From assembly GCA_029785615.1 (NCBI GenBank), contig JAFLZH010000005.1, positions 1 through 64,000 on the forward strand: a DNA stretch of 64,000 bases, read 5' to 3'. The notes under the pieces are model-generated. The model did not search any database and was not told the DNA's origin. It worked only from the letters and a program-made list of their open reading frames with translations. The stretch comes from Nitrososphaerota archaeon. GTDB lineage: Archaea > Thermoproteota > Nitrososphaeria > Nitrososphaerales > Gagatemarchaeaceae. Positions 19,672 through 28,756 of the stretch are shown piece after piece. Positions within the stretch are counted from its first letter, which is position 1; every line of letters starts with the position of its first letter. A program made the position numbers and the translations under genes.

Positions 19672-20832
19672 GTGACAAGGGTCGCCGTGGTTGGCATCGG
19701 CCACAGCCGGTTCGGAAGGCGGACAGATGTCAACATAGGCGAACTCGCCTTCGAGTCCATCAAGCAGGCCGTCGATGACGCCGGCGTCGACCGTAACGAC
19801 ATCGGTAACGTCGTGGTGGGGAGCGCTGGGGGGTGGTACGAGGAGTCGCTCCCTGCGGTCGTGGTTGGGGAGTATGCCGGCCTCAGCGGAGCCGGGACCA
19901 TGAGGGTAGAAGCTGCCTGCGCCAGCGGGAGCGCGGCGGTCAAAGCCGCCTACAACAGCATCCTCAGCGGCGAAACCGAGGTGGCCATGGCAGTCGGCGT
20001 GGAAAAGATGACTGAGGTGGACACTCCGACCTCAGTCGAGCTAATCGGGAGGGCGGGATCCTATACATGGGAGTTCGAAAACTATGGAATGACCTTTCCG
20101 GCCTACTACGCCCTCTATGCCGTAGCGCACATGAACGAGTTCGGGACTACCCAGGAGGACCTCTCCAGGATATCTGTGAAGGCGCACAAGTACGGCGCTA
20201 GGAACCCTCTGGCCCAGTTCCAGAAGGAGATCACACTGGAGAAGGCCATGCGCTCCCAGATGGTGGCCTGGCCACTGAAACTCTACGACGCATGTCCTCT
20301 GTCTGACGGGTCGGCAACGGTGGTCCTGGCCTCTGAAGAGGCGGCGAAAAGACTGACCGACACTCCGGTCTGGATCCGGGGGGTGGGTTACTCATCCGAC
20401 ACAGCGAACCTCAGCAGGAGGGACAGCTACGTCGGGCTCCGGGCGGCAGTCGACGCCGCTGCACGAGCATACTCTATGGCCAAGGTCGCGCCGGGGGACA
20501 TAGACATAGCCACCGCCCACGACTGCTTCACCATAGCAGAGTTGATGGCTTACGAAGACCTGGGGTTCTGCAAAAAGGGGGAGGGCGCAAAGATGGTGCG
20601 TGAAGGCGAGACCGAACTCGGCGGCAGGATACCGGTTAACTTGGACGGCGGGCTGAAGGCTAAGGGACACCCCATCGGGGCCACAGGGGTCTCCATGGCA
20701 GTCGAAATCACAAAACAGCTGAGGGGCGAAGCGGGGAACCGCCAGGCTCCGATCAAGAGGGGACTGGGGCTGACGCACAACATAGGGGGGACGGGTCACT
20801 ACGCCTACGTGACCGTCTACTCCCGGGACTGA
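19672..20832 (+). CDS. Thiolase family protein (SCP-x/acetyl-CoA acetyltransferase-like)
   Basis: VEAACASGSAAVKAAYNSILSG...ATAHDCFTIAELMAYEDLGFC...GGLKAKGHPIGATGVSM. Confidence 0.93.
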   Translation: MTRVAVVGIGHSRFGRRTDVNIGELAFESIKQAVDDAGVDRNDIGNVVVGSAGGWYEESLPAVVVGEYAGLSGAGTMRVEAACASGSAAVKAAYNSILSGETEVAMAVGVEKMTEVDTPTSVELIGRAGSYTWEFENYGMTFPAYYALYAVAHMNEFGTTQEDLSRISVKAHKYGARNPLAQFQKEITLEKAMRSQMVAWPLKLYDACPLSDGSATVVLASEEAAKRLTDTPVWIRGVGYSSDTANLSRRDSYVGLRAAVDAAARAYSMAKVAPGDIDIATAHDCFTIAELMAYEDLGFCKKGEGAKMVREGETELGGRIPVNLDGGLKAKGHPIGATGVSMAVEITKQLRGEAGNRQAPIKRGLGLTHNIGGTGHYAYVTVYSRD

Positions 20833-20835
20833 GGC

Positions 20836-21267
20836 GTGTCAGAAGCGCCTGCGCTGCATTCGAGGCGGCCACTCACCCTCCGGTTCGACATCCCAATATC
20901 CAGGACCCACGAGTTCTGGGACTCCTTACGGGCCGGGAAGTTCGTCACCACCAAATGCACGAAGTGCGGGAATGTCACCTTCCCGCCGCAGTCAGACTGC
21001 CCCAGGTGCATGGGGAGCGAATTCGAGTGGGTCGACCTAGGCCAGGACGCCACCCTGGTGACCTACACCCAGGTTATGACGGCCCCTGCGAGCTTTTCAG
21101 CCGAGGGCTCCTACACTGTGGCCATAGCCGGGTTTCGAGGAGGAGTCAGGGCCCTCGCCTGGCTCGAAGGGGTCAAGGCCGAGGACGCCAGGTCAGGGAT
21201 GAAGCTGAGGGTGGAGGCGAGATCCAGGCCGGACGGGAGCCCCTACTACGTCTTCGTCCGCGCTTAG
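20836..21267 (+). CDS. Zn-ribbon OB-fold protein (DUF35-like) associated with thiolase
   Basis: FVTTKCTKCGNVTFPPQSDCPRCMGSEFEWVDLGQDATLVTYTQV. Confidence 0.9.
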   Translation: MSEAPALHSRRPLTLRFDIPISRTHEFWDSLRAGKFVTTKCTKCGNVTFPPQSDCPRCMGSEFEWVDLGQDATLVTYTQVMTAPASFSAEGSYTVAIAGFRGGVRALAWLEGVKAEDARSGMKLRVEARSRPDGSPYYVFVRA

Positions 21268-21644
21268 AATTCCTTGGGGACGTCCTTCATGACCTCGGCG
21301 ACCCTGACCAGCCTGTCCCTGTACATTATGACCTTCGGGAGCGAGCCTTTGAACCTGAGCTGGCCTTTCAGGACGGCAGACTGGATGTCGACCTCCCCCT
21401 TGGCGACCTTGCACCAGGACTCGTAGGTCCCGTCGAACGAGAACTCCGCAGCGGTGCCTGGCTCCGCCTTCTGGAACGCCGTCGTCCCGTTCTCCACGGT
21501 CATCAGGAAGCTCTGGCTTGAGTCGGTGACGTTGAACGCGATGCTCGTCTTGAATCCCTTGGTGGTCTCGACCCATTTGGAGTCTGCCGCGAGCGTGGAT
21601 TGCACCTGCGCGATGTACTCGTCGCTCATGAACTTCGCCATCAA
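21264..21644 (-). CDS. SCP2 sterol-binding domain protein
   Basis: FQKAEPGTAAEFSFDGTYESWCKVAKGEVDIQSAVLKGQLRFKGSLPKVIMY. Confidence 0.85.
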   Translation of the reverse strand: MMAKFMSDEYIAQVQSTLAADSKWVETTKGFKTSIAFNVTDSSQSFLMTVENGTTAFQKAEPGTAAEFSFDGTYESWCKVAKGEVDIQSAVLKGQLRFKGSLPKVIMYRDRLVRVAEVMKDVPKEF

Positions 21645-21895
21645 GCCACCGCCTCTCTGGCTCGCTTTTTGAGGTTACCTACAGCGCCTGAGGTGAGAAC
21701 GGGTGCCATCTTCATCCCCCCGACCGCGCCTGCCCCGCAAGCTTCCCTTAGTCGCCGGGCGGACTCCACCGTCCCCTTGACTATCACCGCACGAGGGTTC
21801 CCGTCGACCCCGAAGACCTTCACGCAGTCGAACTCGCTCCTCAGCAGCTTCGCCAACGCCTTCATCTCTTCCTCTAGGACCGCTCTCTCGGCCAT
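21641..21895 (-). CDS. Hypothetical protein
   Basis: Compact ORF between SCP2 and the exosome-type RNA-binding gene; internal Met chosen as start. Confidence 0.5.
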   Translation of the reverse strand: MAERAVLEEEMKALAKLLRSEFDCVKVFGVDGNPRAVIVKGTVESARRLREACGAGAVGGMKMAPVLTSGAVGNLKKRAREAVA

Positions 21896-21920
21896 CAGCA
21901 GGAGATACCGCTTGGACGAC

Positions 21921-22352
21921 CTAGGACCCCTCCAGTTCCTTCGAGTAGAACTCCAGGGCCCCCTGCTGGAGGGCATGGAGCCTCGGCTTGACCTTCACCC
22001 TGATGGAGTCTGCCGTCCCGATCTCGGGGGACCCAGAGATCAGCCTCTGCTTGTCAAGGCGTAGGTACAGCGCCGAGTGCTCGTCGACGAAGGTTCCAAG
22101 CTCTCCTGCGATGGCATCCCGCACGTGAGGGGGGAGCGCAGCGACGATGTGCCTGAACGACGAGGCTGCCAAGTCTCCTGTCAGATGGGTCTTGGTCCTG
22201 ATAATCTGGTTTCCGAAATGCCCTTCGAGGGCCTCTGTCTGAAACGCGGGGTTACCGCCGAGGAGCCTGGCCACCGCTCTCTCGACCTTCTTCTCGTCCT
22301 CCGTCGCATGTATCAGGTATGAAACCTCGACGGACACGATGGGTGGCTTCAA
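21921..22352 (-). CDS. RNA-binding domain protein (COG1325, exosome subunit-like)
   Basis: VSVEVSYLIHATEDEKKVERAVARLLG...EGHFGNQIIRTKTHLTGDLA...LYLRLDKQRLISG. Confidence 0.85.
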   Translation of the reverse strand: MKPPIVSVEVSYLIHATEDEKKVERAVARLLGGNPAFQTEALEGHFGNQIIRTKTHLTGDLAASSFRHIVAALPPHVRDAIAGELGTFVDEHSALYLRLDKQRLISGSPEIGTADSIRVKVKPRLHALQQGALEFYSKELEGS

Positions 22353-22457
22353 CCTCTCTACTTAGGATGTCCACAGGTATAAGTTCGCAGAGCCGTGAAC
22401 GACCCTGGCTGGTGTATCGGGGTCAACGTTAACTATGCGACGCGCCGCGCTCCCGGT

Positions 22458-22979
22458 ATGCCGCGCAAGCTGACCGTGGAAGACGTACTATCCGACGAGC
22501 TGAAGAGGGAGATGAACCTCGACACTGACACGTTCGCGGTCCTGGACGACTGGGATTCCGTCATGAACAGCGTCTATCAGATGCCGATCGAATATGCTGG
22601 CTACACGAGGAAGGTGAGCGAGATGAAGCTGCTCAAGGAGATGATAGACACGCTGGCTGCTGCTGACTTTGATCAGGTGAAGCGGAGCGAGAGCAGGAAG
22701 AAGCAGCTGGCGCAATTCACCAAGACGCTCAGCATGTACTACAACGTCGTGTTCACGAGAAGAGAAAAGAAGATAGGCTACGGGGCGCTGATCCACTTCC
22801 CGAAGCTGAAATCTGACCCGGACCGGAGCGGAGGTATTGTGCTAGCGGCCAAGATCGTGTTCGAGGGAGGCAAGCACGCAGCCACCTTCGAGAGGGCTAA
22901 GTTCGAGGACTTCTTGGTCGAAGTCAAACCCTACGTCAACCTGTTGGGGGACCTCTACCGTCAGACGCGAAAGATGTAA
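22458..22979 (+). CDS. Conserved-looking hypothetical protein upstream of kae1
   Basis: Acidic/basic 173-aa ORF from internal ATG; stop lies 6 nt before the kae1 start. Confidence 0.6.
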   Translation: MPRKLTVEDVLSDELKREMNLDTDTFAVLDDWDSVMNSVYQMPIEYAGYTRKVSEMKLLKEMIDTLAAADFDQVKRSESRKKQLAQFTKTLSMYYNVVFTRREKKIGYGALIHFPKLKSDPDRSGGIVLAAKIVFEGGKHAATFERAKFEDFLVEVKPYVNLLGDLYRQTRKM

Positions 22980-22985
22980 CCAGAG

Positions 22986-23978
22986 ATGAAATGCCTAGTC
23001 ATCGGCGTGGAGAGCACCGCCCATACATTCTCAGTGTCAGTGGTCTCCTCCGACGGCGAGATCCTCTCCAACTCGAAGTCCGTCTACAAGGCCCCCCCTG
23101 GGGGTGGAATCCACCCCTTCGAGGCTTCCCAGAACCACCTCGCTGCCGCACCTTCGGTCCTGACGGAAGCGCTCCGATCCTCAGGGACAGAGCCGGGTGA
23201 CCTCTCCGCGGTCGCTTATGCCATGGGCCCCGGGCTCGGCCCTTGCTTACGCGTCGGCGCCGTCGCTGCCAGGACGTTGGCTGCTTCTCTGGGCGTCCCT
23301 CTCGTCCCAGTCAACCACGCCGTCGGGCACATCGAGCTTGGGTGCCTTCTGACCGGCGCCGAGGATCCGGTGGTCCTCCTCGTCTCCGGGGGGCATACCA
23401 TGATCATCGCCTACTCGGGGCTGAGGTGGAGGATTCTGGGAGAGTCGTTGGACCTCACTCTCGGACAGTTGCTGGACCAGTTCGGACGGCACCACGGCAT
23501 GGCGTCTCCCTGCGGGCGTGCCATCGAGGAGTCTGCGTCGAGGTCCGACCACTATCTCAGGCTCCCGTACTCGGTGAAGGGGAACGACGTGTCCTTCTCA
23601 GGGCTCCTGACTGCGTCAAAATCCCTTCTGGACCGTGGAGCCTCATTCGAGGATGTCTCCTACTCCCTGCAGGAGACTTCGTTTTCGATGGTGACCGAGG
23701 TGACTGAGAGGGCGCTGGCGTTCACAGGGAAGAAAGAGGTCATGATAGTAGGGGGCGTAGCGGCGAACAAGCGCCTGTCGCAGATGATGTCGGCCATGGC
23801 TGAGAGGCACTCGGCCAGGGTCCTGGCGGTCCCCCTCGAATACAGCGGTGACTGCGGCGCGCAGATTGCATGGACCGGCGTCCTGGCCTACGAGAGTGGA
23901 ATCGAAGTCCCGGTGGCCGAGTCGACAGTCAAGCAGTCATGGAGGCTCGATGTCGTTGACATCCCCTGGCGTGGATGA
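22986..23978 (+). CDS. kae1: KEOPS subunit Kae1 (tRNA t6A threonylcarbamoyltransferase)
   Basis: VIGVESTAHTFSVSVV...NHAVGHIELG...VLLVSGGHTMI...VMIVGGVAANKRL...YSGDCGAQIAW. Confidence 0.96.
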   Translation: MKCLVIGVESTAHTFSVSVVSSDGEILSNSKSVYKAPPGGGIHPFEASQNHLAAAPSVLTEALRSSGTEPGDLSAVAYAMGPGLGPCLRVGAVAARTLAASLGVPLVPVNHAVGHIELGCLLTGAEDPVVLLVSGGHTMIIAYSGLRWRILGESLDLTLGQLLDQFGRHHGMASPCGRAIEESASRSDHYLRLPYSVKGNDVSFSGLLTASKSLLDRGASFEDVSYSLQETSFSMVTEVTERALAFTGKKEVMIVGGVAANKRLSQMMSAMAERHSARVLAVPLEYSGDCGAQIAWTGVLAYESGIEVPVAESTVKQSWRLDVVDIPWRG

Positions 23979-24621
23979 GACAGTCCCCGGCCGCCTCCTG
24001 TACAGGGGCGCCGAGGCAGACGTGGTGCTGGGGGACTGGCAGGGACTCCCCGCCGTGTTTAAGGTCAGAAAGCCGCTGACCTACAGGCTGGCCGCCATCG
24101 ACCGGGAGATCCGGCGCCAAAGGACGGCACATGAAGCTGAGATGATCCGCCATGCGAAGCGGGCCGGGGTCGCGACTCCCTTCCTCTATCACCTCGACCT
24201 CCAGACGTCTACCATCGTCATGGAGTACGTCGGCGGCAAGATGCTCAGAGACCTGGCGGGTCAAATGACGGCGAATGACGCAGAGGAGCCGTTCTTCAAG
24301 TTCGGGGAAGGAGTCGCCCGCCTGCATGCGGCGGGGATGATGCACGGGGACCTCACCACGGCTAACCTCGTGTCCAGGGAGGGCACCCTCGTCTTCTTGG
24401 ACTTCGGTTTGGCCCACCGCACCAGCAGGCTGGAGGACCACGCCGTCGACCTCCGTCTGATCAAGGAGACGCTCGTGGGTGCCCATCCAGGCATAGCCAA
24501 GGCCGCCCTGGACGCGCTCTTCAGGGGTTACGAGGCCGTGGCTGGGACTCCGAAGTCCAGAAGGGTCCGAAGCCAGCTCCGGAACATCGAGCGGAGGGGG
24601 AGGTACGCCCGGGTCACTTGA
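23950..24621 (+). CDS. bud32: KEOPS-associated kinase Bud32
   Basis: GAEADVVLGDW...MEYVGGKMLRDL...GMMHGDLTTANLVSREGTLVFLDFGLAHRTSRLEDHAVDLRLIKETL. Confidence 0.95.
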   Translation: MSLTSPGVDETVPGRLLYRGAEADVVLGDWQGLPAVFKVRKPLTYRLAAIDREIRRQRTAHEAEMIRHAKRAGVATPFLYHLDLQTSTIVMEYVGGKMLRDLAGQMTANDAEEPFFKFGEGVARLHAAGMMHGDLTTANLVSREGTLVFLDFGLAHRTSRLEDHAVDLRLIKETLVGAHPGIAKAALDALFRGYEAVAGTPKSRRVRSQLRNIERRGRYARVT

Positions 24622-24685
24622 GATGAGGACCTGGCGGGCAACGTTTATCAGTTCAACCCGGAGGACTCGGCTGAACTTCTGAAGC

Positions 24686-25135
24686 ATGGCCCGAATCCAC
24701 TCTCACAGGCACGGGAAGTCTCACCAGACTAGACCACCCAGCAAGAGCAGCCCGAGCTGGGTGACCACCACCCCTGACGAGGCCAAGAACGCAATCCTAA
24801 AGCTCGCCAAGGAAGGGCTCACCCCGAGCAAGATAGGGCAGGCGCTCAGAGACGACTATGGGGTTCCGCTTTTCAAGCCCCTGGCAGGGAAGTCGCTGGG
24901 AAAGGTCCTGGCAGAGGGCAAGGTCGCTCCAAAGATACCCCAGGACCTGCAGGATTTGATTGAAAGGGCCCAGCGGGTTCAGGACCATCTCAACACGCAC
25001 AGCAGCGACAGGAAGAACGTGCATTCTCTCGAGCTCATCGAGGCCAAAATCTACCGACTCTCGAAATACTACAAAGACAAAGGCATCATCTCGAAGGACT
25101 TCAAGTACACCGCCGTCGTCGCACAGCTGGCCTAG
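24686..25135 (+). CDS. rps15: 30S ribosomal protein S15 (archaeal)
   Basis: MARIHSHRHGKSHQTRPPSKSSPSWVTTTPDEAKNAILKLAKEGLTPSKIGQALRDDYGVP. Confidence 0.97.
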   Translation: MARIHSHRHGKSHQTRPPSKSSPSWVTTTPDEAKNAILKLAKEGLTPSKIGQALRDDYGVPLFKPLAGKSLGKVLAEGKVAPKIPQDLQDLIERAQRVQDHLNTHSSDRKNVHSLELIEAKIYRLSKYYKDKGIISKDFKYTAVVAQLA

Positions 25136-25150
25136 GCCGGGGGCGGGCCC

Positions 25151-26557
25151 GTGACGAACATCGAAGGGCTCACCGCACGCTACAGGGCACTGGCTCCGAG
25201 CCTGTTGAAGATGGCCACCGACGGGAAGAGGATCCTCGTCGTGACACACATAGACGCGGACGGCCTCTGCAGCGGGTCGGCCGTGTTCGCCGCGCTCAAG
25301 CGAAAAGGCGCCAACGTCGCCCTCCGCACCGTCCCCGACCTCGACGCCAAGACTGTCCTGTCGCTGAAAGAACTGGGGCACGAGTTCCACATCTTCACAG
25401 ACCTCGGATCAACCTTGGTCAGGGAGCTCGAGGCGGCTTTCGGGGGGGACTTCCTCGTCATCGACCACCACCAGATTTCAGAGGCTGACATGGCAAACCG
25501 CAGCGTAATCAACGCCTGGGCTTATGGCTTCGACGGGGGGAAGGAGGCGTGCTCTTCGGCGATGGCCTACTTCTTCGCCGCAGCCCTCGACCAGGCCAAC
25601 GCGGACCTCTCGCCCCTCGCAGTCGTGGGGGCCGTAGCGGACCGCCAGGACGCCGGGCCCGGGAGGTCGCTGACTGGTCTCAACAGAGCCGCCCTTGGGG
25701 ACGCCCAGTCGCGTGGGCTGATGTCTGTGACCACAGACCTCATGTTCACCGGGCGAGAGACGAGGCCGGTCCACGAGGCGGTGGCGCTGACGTCCACGCC
25801 GCTCTTGAAGGGACTGACAGGCAGCAAGGACGCGGTCCTCGCTCTGCTGCACCAGTCCGGGCTCACTCTGAAGGATGGCGGTTCCTGGCGCACCGTCTCG
25901 TCCCTCTCCCAGGACGAGAAGAAGAGGCTCGTCGAGGCCCTCGCGGGGGTCGTGGGCCCTCAGGAAGGTGCAAGCGACGCGCTCGCGGGTATCTTCGGAG
26001 AGGTGTACACACTGCGGTTCGAGGATGCTTTCACGCCGTTGAGGGATGCGAGGGAGTTCGGAACGCTCCTGAACTCCTGCGGAAGGATGGGCGCTTCGGG
26101 GACAGGCATCTCGGTCTGCCTGGGAGACAGGTCCCAGGCCCTGAAGGCCGCCATGAAGTCCTTGTCCGAGTACAGGAGCGGGATAAACAAGGCGCTGAGC
26201 GGTCTCACCTCGGAGCCGTCGAGAATGGAGCGGCACGGCAGCCTTGTCTTCGTGAATGGAGAGGGACTGGTGGACGAAAAGCTGTTGGGTCCCGTGATTT
26301 CCATACTCACTTCCACCCCTGAGTTCAAAGACAAGGTGGTCGTGGGGAGGGCCACGGGGAGGGATGCGGAGGTCAAGATCTCATCCAGGGTGGGGGACGC
26401 CTTCGCCGGCGAGGTGAACCTGGGTCTGCTCATGAAGGAGGCAGCAGAGGCTGTGGACGGGGTCGGAGGAGGGCATGAGATGGCGGCCGGCGCCAAGATA
26501 CCTTCATCGAGGACGGATACATTCTCGAAGGCAGTACTGGCGAGGGTTGCCGGTTGA
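25151..26557 (+). CDS. DHH-family phosphoesterase (archaeal RecJ-like/GAN)
   Basis: VTHIDADGLCSGSAVFAALKRKG...DFLVIDHHQ...GVGGGHEMAAGAKIP. Confidence 0.92.
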   Translation: MTNIEGLTARYRALAPSLLKMATDGKRILVVTHIDADGLCSGSAVFAALKRKGANVALRTVPDLDAKTVLSLKELGHEFHIFTDLGSTLVRELEAAFGGDFLVIDHHQISEADMANRSVINAWAYGFDGGKEACSSAMAYFFAAALDQANADLSPLAVVGAVADRQDAGPGRSLTGLNRAALGDAQSRGLMSVTTDLMFTGRETRPVHEAVALTSTPLLKGLTGSKDAVLALLHQSGLTLKDGGSWRTVSSLSQDEKKRLVEALAGVVGPQEGASDALAGIFGEVYTLRFEDAFTPLRDAREFGTLLNSCGRMGASGTGISVCLGDRSQALKAAMKSLSEYRSGINKALSGLTSEPSRMERHGSLVFVNGEGLVDEKLLGPVISILTSTPEFKDKVVVGRATGRDAEVKISSRVGDAFAGEVNLGLLMKEAAEAVDGVGGGHEMAAGAKIPSSRTDTFSKAVLARVAG

Positions 26558-26808
26558 AGACTCAAGTCGAACTGCGGGTCGGTTGCAGGGACGACCTGAC
26601 GGTGAAGAGCCTGGCGTCCGTCCTCGCTCCTGATAACGAGGGCGCGCCTCGGGGGATGAAGCTGGTCTCGGCGGTGGAGGCGGACGGCCTGAAGTTCACT
26701 GTCGACTCCGACTCCGCCTCCAGCTCGCTATCGACTGCCCTGGCCGTCCTGAGGGACGCGACGCTCTTCGAAGAGGTATGGCTTTTATCGCAACCGAAGC
26801 AGGGTTGA
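26554..26808 (+). CDS. KEOPS subunit Pcc1-like protein
   Basis: 84-aa ORF: VKSLASVLAPDNEGAPRGMKLVSAVEADGLKFTVDSDSASSSLSTALAVLRDATLFEEV. Confidence 0.8.
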   Translation: MKTQVELRVGCRDDLTVKSLASVLAPDNEGAPRGMKLVSAVEADGLKFTVDSDSASSSLSTALAVLRDATLFEEVWLLSQPKQG

Positions 26809-26817
26809 GACAGCACA

Positions 26818-28098
26818 ATGTTAGACGTAAAGCTCCTGAGGGAAGACCCCGAAACAATCAGGGCAGATCTCAGGAAGAGGGGAATGTCCGACAAGCTGCA
26901 CCTCGTGGACGACGCCATCAAGGCTGACACTGAATGGAGAACGGCCAAGACCCAGGCGGAAGCTCTACGCCACGAGCTCAACGAGGCCAACCGGGTCATC
27001 GCCGACCTGGCCCGGAACAAGCAGCCCATACAGGCCGAGCAATCGAAGGTAGCTGAATTCTCGAAGCGCCTCGATGGCTTCGCGGAAGCGCAGGACGAGC
27101 AACAGCGGACCCTGGAGAGCATCTTGATGTCTCTCCCGAACATACTCCACGAGAGCGTGCCGGTGGGGAAGGACGACGCCGAGAATGTGACCGTCCGGAC
27201 CTGGGGGACGGAGCGGACATTCGAGTTCGAACCCAAGGACCACGTCGAAGTGCTCGCTGGCCTGGGTATGGTCGACATGGAGCGGGCGGCGAAGATCTCT
27301 GGCGCCCGCTTCTTCATCCTCAAGGGGGATGCGGTGAAGCTCGAACACGCCATCATGAGATATGCCATTGACGCCGTCTCTGCCAAGGGGTTCGTCCCAG
27401 TGGAGCCTCCATTCATGATGAGGCGCCAGCCCTACGGTGGGGTGACAGACCTGAGCGACTTCGGACCGGTAATCTACAAAGTGGAGGGGGAGGACCTGTA
27501 CATGATCGCGACATCTGAGCACCCCCTGGTAGCCATGCACTCCGACGAGATACTATCAGGAAGTGAGCTCCCACTGAAGTACTGCGGCTTCTCGCCCTGT
27601 TTCAGGGTCGAGGCCGGCGCCCACGGAAAGGACACCAAGGGGATCTTCAGGACTCACCAGTTCTACAAGGTCGAGCAGGTCGCCTTTGCCCGACCGGAGG
27701 AAAGTTGGGCCCTCCACGAGCAGCTGATAGCGAACGCCGAGGGTGTCTTCAAGAGCCTGGGGCTCCGCTACCGGGTGGTCAACGTCTGTACCGGGGACAT
27801 GGGGACCGTCGCTGCGAAGAAGTACGACCTCGAAGCTTGGATGCCCGTCCAGGGCAAGTTCAGGGAGATGGTGTCATGCAGCAACTGCACTGACTACCAG
27901 TCCAGGCGGCTGAAAATCCGGTTCCGAGACAAGCAGAGCGAGGCGACCAGGCTGGTCCACACCCTGAACTCCACGGCCGTCACTACCAGGGCCCTGGTTG
28001 CCATTGTAGAGAATTTCCAGCAGGAGGACGGCACAGTGACAATACCCGCGCCCCTCGTCCCATACATGGGGGGGATTGACCGCCTCCGCAGACGCTGA
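26818..28098 (+). CDS. serS: Seryl-tRNA synthetase
   Basis: MLDVKLLREDPETIRADLRKRG...FRVEAGAHGKDTKGIFRTHQFYKVEQ...REMVSCSNCTDYQSRRLKIRFR...LNSTAVTTRALVAIVEN. Confidence 0.97.
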   Translation: MLDVKLLREDPETIRADLRKRGMSDKLHLVDDAIKADTEWRTAKTQAEALRHELNEANRVIADLARNKQPIQAEQSKVAEFSKRLDGFAEAQDEQQRTLESILMSLPNILHESVPVGKDDAENVTVRTWGTERTFEFEPKDHVEVLAGLGMVDMERAAKISGARFFILKGDAVKLEHAIMRYAIDAVSAKGFVPVEPPFMMRRQPYGGVTDLSDFGPVIYKVEGEDLYMIATSEHPLVAMHSDEILSGSELPLKYCGFSPCFRVEAGAHGKDTKGIFRTHQFYKVEQVAFARPEESWALHEQLIANAEGVFKSLGLRYRVVNVCTGDMGTVAAKKYDLEAWMPVQGKFREMVSCSNCTDYQSRRLKIRFRDKQSEATRLVHTLNSTAVTTRALVAIVENFQQEDGTVTIPAPLVPYMGGIDRLRRR

Positions 28099-28756
28099 GA
28101 TTATAAGCGAGATTCGAAAGGGGCGCCTTGGTTTGCCAAAGAAAGTGGCGAAGATCAGGGACAAATGGAAGCTCAAGTCCTGGGTCACCGTGACCGCCTC
28201 CCCCTCCTTCGGGAACGCCCCGATAGCGCGCGTCCCACTCACGGACGTCGAGAGGCCCGCCGGGAGAGTCATAGAAACGACACTCTACGACATACTGAAG
28301 CAGGATCCGCAGCACTACGCCTTCAAACTCTTCTTCCAGATCGATAGGGTGGAGGGTGAGACCGCCTACACGGTGTTCAAGGGCCACGAATATTCGAGGG
28401 AGTTCCTCAGGAGCCTGATCCGAAGAGGCTCATCCATGTCGGATTTCATCAAGGACTATACCACCAAAGACGGATACGTTGTCAGGGTCTACTGCACTGC
28501 GCTCTCTCAGGGCAAGATGAACACCTCGAAGAAGCGCGACCTCAGGCTCATCATGGACAAAGTGATAGGTGAGAAGGCCGCAGGCATGAACTACGAAGGG
28601 TTCGCCCAGGAGCTGGTGCTCCAGAAGGTAGCCTCGGACGTCTACAACGAGGCCAAGAAGATCACCCACCTGAGACACGTCGGGGTGAGGAAGAGCAAAC
28701 TGATCGCGAGGCCGGAGCCGCGGAAGGTCGAGCAGCTAGCCCCTCTTGCCGCTTGA
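28076..28756 (+). CDS. rps3ae: 30S ribosomal protein S3Ae (eS1)
   Basis: KVAKIRDKWKLKSWVTVTASPSFGNAPIARVPLTD...RRGSSMSDFIKDYTTKDGYVVRV. Confidence 0.95.
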   Translation: MTASADAEIISEIRKGRLGLPKKVAKIRDKWKLKSWVTVTASPSFGNAPIARVPLTDVERPAGRVIETTLYDILKQDPQHYAFKLFFQIDRVEGETAYTVFKGHEYSREFLRSLIRRGSSMSDFIKDYTTKDGYVVRVYCTALSQGKMNTSKKRDLRLIMDKVIGEKAAGMNYEGFAQELVLQKVASDVYNEAKKITHLRHVGVRKSKLIARPEPRKVEQLAPLAA

